From an uncultured Clostridia bacterium (GTDB lineage: Bacteria; Bacillota; Clostridia; Christensenellales; Aristaeellaceae), in the NCBI GenBank assembly GCA_934621485.1, contig CAKTUS010000011.1:1-50912 (forward strand): DNA of 50,912 nt, read 5' to 3'. Both the position numbers and the translations under genes were made by a program. Every line of letters starts with the position of its first letter. Within the stretch, counting starts at the first letter, position 1. Below are positions 33,599 through 40,443 of this stretch, piece after piece. The notes beneath the pieces were generated by a model, which saw only the letters and a list, made by a program, of their open reading frames with translations, ran no database searches and was not told where the DNA came from.

Positions 33599-34879
33599 TT
33601 ATGCTTGCAGGCGAAACTTCAGCGCGGTGGGCGCTTCCGTCAGAGGAGCTTCCCACTCCTCTTTGGTCGCCATATCGCGCAATTTCACCACGCCCTTGGC
33701 GATTTCGTCCTCGCCCAGAATGGCCATCACCTTTGCGCCCAGCTTGTCCGCATACTTAAACTGGGCTTTCAGACTGCGACCCTGGTGATCCATATCAGCC
33801 CGGAGCCCCGCCTGACGGAAGGCGTCCAGCAATCCAAAGGTTTTCAGGGACAGTTCCTTGTTCAGACAGGCCACAAACACCTGAGGCGTTTCATCCTCAA
33901 TTTGCAGTTTCCGTTCGCCTTCGGCCAGGTTATCCAGCAGCATCAGCACCCGTTCGATGCCCATGCCAAAGCCCACCGCCGGAATAGCCGGACCTCCGAT
34001 GTCCTCCACCAGGCCATCATATCGGCCGCCGCCGCACACGGTCAATTCGCCGTTCGGCGTGCCAGTTACCACTTCAAATACCGTTTTGGTATAATAATCC
34101 AATCCGCGAACAATGCGCGGGTCTACGGTGTAACGGATTCCGGCGGTGTCCAGATATTGCTTCAGCTTTTCAAAATGCTCGCGGCACTCGTCGCAGATGC
34201 AGTCCAGCATGACCGGGGCATCCTGCAGAGCCTCCTTGCACTTTGGCTCCTTGCAGTCCAAGGTGCGCATGGGGTTGATTTCCATGCGTTCCTGACACGT
34301 TTTGCACAGTTCGTCCTTTTTGCTGCGCAGAAATTCGCGCAGCTTTTGCTGATAGGCCGGGCGGCAATGCGGACAGCCGATGGAGTTGATTCTCACTGAC
34401 AGGTTTTTCAGCCCAAAGCCATCCAGCAGCCGCACTGCCAGCACAATCAGCTCCGCGTCGGCGGACGGCTGAGACGCGCCGAAGCATTCCATGCCAAACT
34501 GGTGATGCTCGCGCAGCCGCCCGGACTGGGGCGCCTCATACCGAAAATGGGGCGCGTTCAGATAATACATTTTCATAGGCAGCGCCTGCGCGTACAGCCC
34601 GCTTTCCAAAAAGGCACGCACCACGCCGGCGGTGCTTTCGGGCTTTAAGGAAACGCTTCGATCGCCCTTATCCAAAAAGGTATACATTTCCTTGCGCACC
34701 ACATCGCTGCTTTCGCCGGCAGAGCGGGCAAAAAGCTCCGTATGCTCCACCACGGGCGTGCGAATCTCTCGATAGCCATTCAGCAGCGCGGCCTTGCGCA
34801 TTTCCCGCTCCAGCGCGCGCCACCGGGCGCTTTCCGTGGGAAGTACGTCCTTCATTCCCTTCAGTACCTTGCACAGCAT
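33599..34879 (-). CDS. hisS: histidyl-tRNA synthetase
   Basis: Class II synthetase for tRNA-His. Motif 1 region begins LKGMKDVLPTESARWR, motif 2 is FRYEAPQSGRLREHHQFGMECFG, the His-specific segments are LDYYTKTVFEV and GGGRYDGLVEDIGG, and an anticodon-binding domain ends the protein. A Cys-rich insert (CPHCRP, CKTCQE, CICDEC) fits the four-Cys insertion seen in some HisRS. 426 aa. The ATG at 34879 follows GAGGTGAAC; a GTG three codons upstream overlaps that site. No T-box lies in its short leader. Confidence 0.96.
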   Translation of the reverse strand: MLCKVLKGMKDVLPTESARWRALEREMRKAALLNGYREIRTPVVEHTELFARSAGESSDVVRKEMYTFLDKGDRSVSLKPESTAGVVRAFLESGLYAQALPMKMYYLNAPHFRYEAPQSGRLREHHQFGMECFGASQPSADAELIVLAVRLLDGFGLKNLSVRINSIGCPHCRPAYQQKLREFLRSKKDELCKTCQERMEINPMRTLDCKEPKCKEALQDAPVMLDCICDECREHFEKLKQYLDTAGIRYTVDPRIVRGLDYYTKTVFEVVTGTPNGELTVCGGGRYDGLVEDIGGPAIPAVGFGMGIERVLMLLDNLAEGERKLQIEDETPQVFVACLNKELSLKTFGLLDAFRQAGLRADMDHQGRSLKAQFKYADKLGAKVMAILGEDEIAKGVVKLRDMATKEEWEAPLTEAPTALKFRLQA

Positions 34880-35377
34880 TGCGTTCACCTCGTTCTTCGC
34901 TCTGCGGAAAATAGCCGCAGATGTTAAAATTATATATGCCCTGCGCGCTGTTTGTCAAGGAAATTCCTGCCGCCCTAAAAAGGCGGCTGTGAAAAACACG
35001 CAGTCGCCTCAGACCGTCAAAAAAGCTTGACGATGAGCTTTCAGTTTGTCAAACCCATCGGGGGGGGGAGCTGCCAGAGGGGCCGCGGCCCCTCTGACCG
35101 TAATCGTATCGACCGGCTTTGCCAGGCGGACTGGGAGGCGGCGCTTGGTCGAAAACCTTCCGACATTCCATCGGCAGAAGAAATCGCCTCCTGGCGAGCT
35201 CGAAGCCTCTTTGCCTGCTTTCCCGCGGTTTGCCGGGCGGCAAACCGCGTAAAGAAAGCCTTGCTGCGCAAAACGCGACGCCTGTTTTGCAGCGAAAATC
35301 AGAGGGGCGTACCTGGCCCTTAGCAGTTTGAGACGGCCGGAGGTATGCGGCCGCCTTGATTCAAAAGCTTTCCGCGC
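34880..35377. repeat. 498-bp gap: hisS promoter plus intergenic repeat blocks
   Basis: The hisS leader and promoter occupy 34880-34960. The rest has no plausible gene and is full of hairpins: a 22-bp perfect palindrome at 35075-35096 (CAGAGGGGCCG and its mirror), and an 11-bp stem at 35224-35249 (CGCGGTTTGCC-GGGC-GGCAAACCGCG). A run of nine G lies at 35060-35068. The block 35232-35274, read on the minus strand, matches 38249-38290, with core GCGCAGCAAGGCT. Confidence 0.6.
34929..34958 (-). promoter_or_regulatory. sigma-A promoter of hisS-aspS
   Basis: Minus strand TTGACA, 18-nt spacer, TATAAT. A 6-bp stem (CTGCGG/CCGCAG, 34902-34920) follows near the transcript start. Confidence 0.72.
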
Positions 35378-35791
35378 CTATTCCAGCTTTTGACTTTTTC
35401 GCCGAGCATAGTTAAAAGCCGCCTGAGAAACCCGTGCGGGCGCGCTGACCGGCCGAACGCTTTGCGTTATTTCGGCGTCGGTTTCCGGCGATTCGCCAGC
35501 GTTTTCCCGTTCCTGCGCCGGGGAGTGGACGGCGTTGTCCGGCAAAAAGTGCATAAACCGAAGCGAGTAAAACTCACATACCACATCTCCCCCGGTTTCC
35601 GGGTCATATAGCACGATGTACTGATCGCTGGCCGCCGCCAGCACTCCGCTCTTTTTTTCCACTGCATTGGATCCAACCCAAAACTCCGCTTCTACCCTGC
35701 GGCCCACATTGCCGGCCAGCAGCTGCGCCATGGTGCCGGAGCCTGTGACATCCGGCAGTTGAATACCGCCCTGTACGGCCTTTTGACTCAT
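35378..35791 (-). CDS. small protein, possibly GerQ-like spore coat protein
   Basis: 137-aa soluble protein. Residues 22-78 (LLAGNVGRRVEAEFWVGS ... GVLAAASDQYIVLYDPETGGDVVCEFYSLRFMHF) resemble the GerQ core, where Bacillus reads a GI-EAAGRDHI-LSDPKTG pattern followed by a hydrophobic strand. The C-terminal half is low-complexity and ends ARRKSQKLE. The ATG at 35791 follows AAGGGGGAAAC. A candidate sigma-E promoter lies upstream, which would suit a spore protein. The similarity is weak and from memory; a domain search is needed to settle it. Confidence 0.6.
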   Translation of the reverse strand: MSQKAVQGGIQLPDVTGSGTMAQLLAGNVGRRVEAEFWVGSNAVEKKSGVLAAASDQYIVLYDPETGGDVVCEFYSLRFMHFLPDNAVHSPAQERENAGESPETDAEITQSVRPVSAPARVSQAAFNYARRKSQKLE

Positions 35792-35822
35792 GTCGTTTCC
35801 CCCTTTTGTTTCATATGGGCAA

Positions 35823-35851
35823 AAGATATGCGGAGGATTCCTCAAATATGC
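35823..35851 (-). promoter_or_regulatory. candidate sigma-E promoter
   Basis: Minus strand GCATATT, 14-nt spacer, CATATCTT, close to the mother-cell sigma-E pattern (KMATATT, 14-15 nt, CATACAAT). It lies about 32 bp before the 35791 start codon. The spacer contains the palindrome GAGGATTCCTC. Confidence 0.4.
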
Positions 35852-35875
35852 CTGGTCATTTTTTCAGAAAAAGCG

Positions 35876-35903
35876 TTTCACCGCAGCAGAAAAGTGGTAC
35901 AAT
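35876..35903 (+). promoter_or_regulatory. weak promoter of the 35959 gene
   Basis: TACAAT at 35898-35903 with a poor -35 (TTTCAC, 16-nt spacer). It lies about 55 bp before the 35959 start codon. Confidence 0.4.
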
Positions 35904-35958
35904 ATGAGCGGCACAAGATATGGTGTCCCGATATTCAAAAACGAAAGGATGATATACA

Positions 35959-36228
35959 ATGGCTTGTACGGTAACGGTTAGCAACGGCACGTTGGAGCAG
36001 GGTGAAATCAACGCCTATATCGCAAGAGCCGTCAAAAAATACGGTGTGGAGCCCAGGCATATCGATATCAAGGTATGCGGAGACGAGGTCGAGTTGGATT
36101 ACGACCTGGGGCCTCGTCCCTTTCACCGAATCCGCCGCATTACCGGCTATCTGGTGGGTACGCTGGATCGTTTTAACAATGCGAAACGCTGTGAAGAAAA
36201 CGACCGGGTTAAGCATTCCATTGGCTGA
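35959..36228 (+). CDS. small protein resembling the C-terminal tail of anaerobic ribonucleotide reductase (NrdD)
   Basis: 89 aa. The N-terminal half reads MACTVTVSNGTLEQGEINAYIARAVKKYG. The C-terminal half, RRITGYLVGTLDRFNNAKRCEENDRVKH, resembles the C-terminal RITGY...N-x-GK-x-E-x-x-DR segment of class III ribonucleotide reductases and of short clostridial proteins annotated as such. The zinc CxxC pairs of true NrdD tails are absent; only isolated cysteines (3, 40, 78) are present. It cannot be an active reductase alone. The ATG follows AAAGGATGATATACA. It stands alone before the serS leader. Its role is unknown. Confidence 0.7.
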   Translation: MACTVTVSNGTLEQGEINAYIARAVKKYGVEPRHIDIKVCGDEVELDYDLGPRPFHRIRRITGYLVGTLDRFNNAKRCEENDRVKHSIG

Positions 36229-36246
36229 GGTTTTTGCCAAAAAGAC

Positions 36247-36275
36247 TTGTCAATCAAGCCAAAATCGCGTATAAT
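36247..36275 (+). promoter_or_regulatory. sigma-A promoter of serS
   Basis: TTGTCA (36247-36252), 17-nt spacer, TATAAT (36270-36275), directly before the T-box leader. Confidence 0.78.
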
Positions 36276-36281
36276 ACGCCA

Positions 36282-36520
36282 TGGCATTGACCATGGTGCA
36301 GATGCTTTGATGCTTTTAGAGAGCGGTCGGTCGGTGCAAGACCGCAGCATAGCGCATCCGCTTCCGCCATGCGAGCCGCGCGGCGAGGAGCCGCACGGGC
36401 GCGCCCGGTACAGCGCATAAAAGTGAAGGCATATTGCCTTAAACCGGGTGGCACCGCGGAGACACGCTTCCCTCCGTCCCTGTAGCTGCAAGCATGCAGC
36501 GGCAGGGGCGTTTTCATTCT
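36282..36520 (+). ncRNA. T-box leader of serS (tRNA-Ser-sensing riboswitch)
   Basis: Binds uncharged tRNA-Ser and controls read-through into serS. The AGAGAGC element with GGTCGGTGCAAGACC lies at 36318-36344, and the T-box core GGGTGGCACCGCGGA at 36446-36460. The core would pair with the tRNA acceptor end in the antiterminator. The specifier codon was not assigned with certainty; the serine codon TCC occurs at 36357 and 36363 in the expected region. The competing terminator overlaps the 3' end. Confidence 0.88.
36474..36516 (+). terminator. T-box-controlled terminator before serS
   Basis: CCCTG-TA-GCTGC pairs with GCAGC-GG-CAGGG around a 6-nt loop (36478-36507), followed by GCGTTTTC and TTTT. 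It lies just after the T-box core and 35 bp before the serS start. Confidence 0.75.
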
Positions 36521-36550
36521 TTTAAGGCAATCAACAAAGGAGGACCAACC

Positions 36551-37822
36551 ATGCTGGACATCAAACGAATCCGTCAAAATCCGCAGGAACTGCGCGATGC
36601 GCTCAAAGCACGCAACAAGGATATCTCTATCGACGCATTTTTGGAGCAGGACGAGCAGCGCCGCAAGCTGCTGGCTCAGGTAGAAGAAAAGAAAGCGCTG
36701 CGCAACGCCACCAGCAAAAAAATCGGCGAATCCAAAAAACGCGGCGCTTCCGAGGAAGAAACCGCCGCCATCATGGAAGAAATGCGCCGTGTGGGCGATG
36801 AAATCACCGCTTTGGACGCAGACATCGCCGACCTGGACGCCGCCATGAACAACTTCCTGATGACCCTGCCCAATTTTCCCCACGCCAGCGTTCCGCTGGG
36901 AATGGACGACCATGACAACGTGGAAAAGCGTCGTTGGGGCACGCCTCGCAATTTCGGCTGGGAACCCAAGGCGCATTGGGATATTGGCACAGATCTGGGC
37001 ATTTTGGATTTTGACACAGCCGCCAAGATTTCCGGCGCTCGTTTCACCATTTACCGCGGTTTGGGCTCCCGTCTGGAGCGCTCTATCATCGCTTTCTTCC
37101 TGGACACGCACGTGGAGAACGGCTTTGACGAGGTCTATCCTCCCTACATGGTGACCCGCGCCACCATGACCGGCACCGGCCAGCTGCCCAAATTTGAAGA
37201 CGACGCCTATAAGGTGGACAAGGATACCTTCCTGATTCCCACTGCCGAGGTGCCGGTTACCAATATGTACCGCGAAATGATTCTGGATGGCGACAAGCTT
37301 CCCATCCGCCATTGCGCCTATTCTTCCTGCTTCCGCGCCGAGGCCGGCAGCGCCGGTCGCGATACCCGCGGCCTGATTCGCCAGCATCAGTTTAACAAGG
37401 TGGAAATGGTGAAAATTGCCAAGCCCGAGCAAAGCTATGAAGAGCTGGAAAGCATGACTGCCGAGGCAGAAAAGGTACTGCAGCTGTTGGGCCTGCCCTA
37501 CCGCGTGGTAACGCTGTGCACTGGCGATATGGGCTTCAGCGCCGCCAAAACCTATGATATTGAAGTGTGGATGCCCAGCTATGGCCGCTATGTGGAAATT
37601 TCCAGCTGTTCCAACTGCGAAGACTTCCAGGCCCGCCGCGCCAACATCCGCTATCGTGAAACGCCCAAGGACAAGCCTCAGTTCTGCCATACGCTGAACG
37701 GCAGCGGCGTGGCCGTGGGCCGTACCGTGGCTGCCATTTTGGAAAACTACCAGAACGAGGACGGCACCGTTACCGTTCCCGAAGTACTGGTTCCCTACAT
37801 GCGCACCAATATCATTAAGTGA
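36551..37822 (+). CDS. serS: seryl-tRNA synthetase
   Basis: Class II synthetase for tRNA-Ser. The N-terminal coiled-coil arm (residues 25-105, MLDIKRIRQNPQELRDAL ...) that grips the tRNA is intact. The TAE loop is IPTAEVPVTNMYRE, motif 2 FRAEAGSAGRDTRGLIRQHQFNKVEM and motif 3 NGSGVAVGRTVAAILENYQ. 423 aa is standard. The ATG at 36551 follows AAAGGAGG; open codons upstream run through the terminator and are rejected. Expression is controlled by the T-box leader. Confidence 0.97.
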   Translation: MLDIKRIRQNPQELRDALKARNKDISIDAFLEQDEQRRKLLAQVEEKKALRNATSKKIGESKKRGASEEETAAIMEEMRRVGDEITALDADIADLDAAMNNFLMTLPNFPHASVPLGMDDHDNVEKRRWGTPRNFGWEPKAHWDIGTDLGILDFDTAAKISGARFTIYRGLGSRLERSIIAFFLDTHVENGFDEVYPPYMVTRATMTGTGQLPKFEDDAYKVDKDTFLIPTAEVPVTNMYREMILDGDKLPIRHCAYSSCFRAEAGSAGRDTRGLIRQHQFNKVEMVKIAKPEQSYEELESMTAEAEKVLQLLGLPYRVVTLCTGDMGFSAAKTYDIEVWMPSYGRYVEISSCSNCEDFQARRANIRYRETPKDKPQFCHTLNGSGVAVGRTVAAILENYQNEDGTVTVPEVLVPYMRTNIIK

Positions 37823-38709
37823 TCCCCGGCCAACCGGCAAAAAACGTTCTTTGCTGCACGGCATAAAGAACGCAGGAAAAGCTTTGCTCTGCAAGGCTGC
37901 CGGGTGTCATAACGCATCATTTCTGCGTAAGCGGAAGAAAACTGTGTTTCGATGGTTCTTCCAGCCTGTCGAAACACCCGGGTGGTATCGGAGGGCTTCG
38001 GCCCTCCGATTTCCATTTCGACCCCGCCGTACACGCCGCCGGGGTCGGCAGTCTTGTGCAGCAAGGCTCAGACTGGCGCTCCCTATCACAAAACCGCTGG
38101 AATTTTCTTCCTCTTGGATTGATTTTTAGCCTATAGGTGAGAGAAAGGGAAACATCGTTTTCTTTCGCTGCGTTACAGAGAGATCTTTTGCTGGGATTAA
38201 GGATGTCTTTTGGAAGAATGGGCTTTTTCAGCGGCCAGGCCAGTCGGAGTCTTGCGCAGCAAGGCTCCCTTACGCGTTATGCCGCCCGGCCGGCCACAGG
38301 CGAACTTCAGACTGTCGAAAAGCCCTATATGCGAGCGCATGCCCGTGAACAAGGCTACGCTGGTTCACGGAAAAGTTTTTCGGTACAAGGCTTAGGGATT
38401 CCGCCCCTAAAACCCCGGCAGGAGGCAACGTCTCCTGCACCTCCGCTTTTGGAACGGTCTGAGAGAGCCTGGTTCTGACAGCGCTCCGTTATCTTCAACA
38501 GATTTGGGTTCCCGGCAAGCCGCCTGAAGGCAGGTGTTTACCGGGGACTTCGCGTATTTATACTTCGCAAAAAGCCGGAGGCAGTCTGTCAAAGACACAC
38601 TCCGGAAAACGGGCATAGGCCTCCTCTCGAACTATCGTCGTATCGTCTGGCAACTTGCAAATACAAACGTTCCCTTTGCTGTGCGCAGCATTTGACAAAC
38701 ACCGCGCCG
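37823..38709. repeat. 887-bp gap filled with mosaic intergenic repeats
   Basis: Convergent gap between serS and the membrane-protein pair. The module GTCGG(C)AGTCTTG(T/C)GCAGCAAGGCTC occurs twice in direct orientation (38044-38069 and 38243-38266), 199 bp apart. The second copy continues into a 35-kb-gap match. 38331-38420 matches 42579-42670 in inverted orientation. Hairpins include 37987-38010, a 7-bp stem at 38344-38369 (CGTGAAC/GTTCACG), a stem around 38417-38438 (GCAGGAG/CTCCTGC) and CCGGAG/CTCCGG around 38574-38606. Short open frames here lack ribosome sites and are not called as genes. Confidence 0.7.
37987..38010. repeat. hairpin repeat, copy 2
   Basis: ATCGGAGGGC-TTCG-GCCCTCCGAT. 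The 10-bp stem is identical to 15292-15315; the loop is TTCG here and AATG there. Confidence 0.85.
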
Positions 38710-40443
38710 TTATTCATTTTTCAAACGAAACTGAAAAATTTGCACCCAGAGGTTTTCCCGAAAACGGTCCACCGTAACCATTTCCACCGGGCTTTGGCAA
38801 AGGGATTCAATGTAATCCCGGAGCCGCTGCGCATACTCGCTGCTTAGCGAAGCCAGACAGATGTTGCTTTGCAAAAAAAGCCTTCCATCCATTCGATCCG
38901 GGTCTATGCCATAGCGGCGCAATTGCGCCTGAAAATCGTCGTCCTGGCCCTGCCAGCCGCCATAATACAGCACATTGGTTACCTGGCCGCCCTTCATGTC
39001 GGGAAACAAACGGTCGTCGGCCATGCTGTCCACCACAAACAGCTTATCAGGGTTTTCCATGGCATACTCGTCAATCAGCGACCAGCTGTTGCGATAGCGG
39101 TAGGTACGCAAAGGCTGGAACTGTGCAAAGAAGCTGCCTGCCTGCATAGCAACCGCTCCAATCGCGACCAGCAGCAGCATTGCCGCCGCCACGTGCCTGC
39201 CGCGAAGCGAAAAAGCCCGCACGAACGGCCCGCTTAGCAACAGCGCCAGCAAAAGCACTGCCTCTGGCCCTAAAACCGACAAAACCGCCCGCATCAGGAA
39301 ACGGCCTCGGAACGCCAGATAGGAAAGCAGCAGATAGGTGACAATCAAACTGAATAATGCCAAATACCGGCGATGCTTCTCCTTGGCGCGGAAAATAGCC
39401 GCACAACAGCCCAGCATCAGCACCGCCGCCGCCAGCAGTGCCGGATGTTGGACAAAAAAGCGCCAAAAAATCTCTTGAGATTGGGCAAGCCGCTTGACAA
39501 AGCCCTCCTGCCGCTGTTGACGCTGATAGGCTGCAATTTTCTCAAAAGCCTGCGTGCTCACGGAATGATCTAAGAAATACCACCGCTGAAACATCTGGGC
39601 CCCTTCGCGGGTCCAGTTCAGCTCATTGAGCAATTCATCCGGCAAATTCTCCATGCCCGTATAATCCAGCACAGCTTCCGACGCATCCTGCCAGGCCATG
39701 TTTTCCCGATTCTGCGGCAGGCTACATTCCCATGCGCGCCAACCTGCCAGCAGCCCAAGCAGCAGCAGCGGAATGGCAAAACACGCAAGGAGCCGGCGAA
39801 CAGCCCTTTCGTTCCAGCCGCAGCCCGCCTTTCGCAAGGCAAAGCATTGCGTCAAAAAAGCCAGTCCGCAGAAACCGACAACAGGATAAAGGTTTTCCAT
39901 GCGCAGCGCATAGGAGAAAGCCGCCAGCACAGCGGCCAGCAGCACCGCCCGCAGCGCGCGCCCCGCCCAGTCCTTCTCGCGCGCGTCAAAGCTTAGCAAC
40001 TGCGCCAGCGCAGCGCAACCCAGCAGGGTGGATACATTGGTAAACGTCAGTTCCAGCGCGGCGTCCAGCCACAGCAGCGCAAAAAGCACCGCCGCCGCTG
40101 CCAACGGCAATGCCGCGCCCGTATCGCTTTTTTGCTGAAGCAGGCATTTGACAATCACGGCCAAGGATCCGTAGAAGCCCCCTACCAGCATCCAGCTGTA
40201 CCAATGCACCGACGGCATCCATTGATGCAAACGTACCAGCGGCCACACCACCAGCGAATGGGTAAACGGCAAAAAGCTGGGATATGCGCCCGAAAAACCG
40301 CTGAGCGCCCGCATAATGACCACATCGTCAATCAGGGTTTTGACCCGTGCAAAGCCAAAAACAGCCACACAAACGGCCAAAGACGCCGCTAACCCCGCCA
40401 CCCAGCACCGCAGCGTGGCTTTTTTCTTTGCTTCCAGCATCAT
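38710..40443 (-). CDS. polytopic membrane protein, paralog of the upstream gene
   Basis: 577-aa protein with about 11-12 membrane helices and a C-terminal soluble domain of about 130 aa. It is a clear paralog of the gene upstream: shared ATLRCWVAGL, ALSGFSG-YP, SYLAFRGR, VLYYGGWQ, LRRYGIDPD-MDGRLFLQSN and SLCQSPVEMV-like blocks. The loop after the first helix reads IDDVVIMRALSG; the partner reads LNDDVILGRALSG. The overall plan (acidic residues after helix 1, many helices, C-terminal domain) recalls GT-C membrane glycosyltransferases, but no family was recognised with certainty. The start overlaps the upstream stop by 4 bp (ATGA). Confidence 0.85.
   Translation of the reverse strand: MMLEAKKKATLRCWVAGLAASLAVCVAVFGFARVKTLIDDVVIMRALSGFSGAYPSFLPFTHSLVVWPLVRLHQWMPSVHWYSWMLVGGFYGSLAVIVKCLLQQKSDTGAALPLAAAAVLFALLWLDAALELTFTNVSTLLGCAALAQLLSFDAREKDWAGRALRAVLLAAVLAAFSYALRMENLYPVVGFCGLAFLTQCFALRKAGCGWNERAVRRLLACFAIPLLLLGLLAGWRAWECSLPQNRENMAWQDASEAVLDYTGMENLPDELLNELNWTREGAQMFQRWYFLDHSVSTQAFEKIAAYQRQQRQEGFVKRLAQSQEIFWRFFVQHPALLAAAVLMLGCCAAIFRAKEKHRRYLALFSLIVTYLLLSYLAFRGRFLMRAVLSVLGPEAVLLLALLLSGPFVRAFSLRGRHVAAAMLLLVAIGAVAMQAGSFFAQFQPLRTYRYRNSWSLIDEYAMENPDKLFVVDSMADDRLFPDMKGGQVTNVLYYGGWQGQDDDFQAQLRRYGIDPDRMDGRLFLQSNICLASLSSEYAQRLRDYIESLCQSPVEMVTVDRFRENLWVQIFQFRLKNE

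Noticed and set aside
34880..34960. T-box leader for hisS-aspS
   Set aside because: The leader is only about 50 nt and lacks the T-box core, unlike serS.
37795..38064. Short minus-strand open frame after serS
   Set aside because: It runs through the repeat hairpin at 37987-38010 into the end of serS and has no ribosome site.
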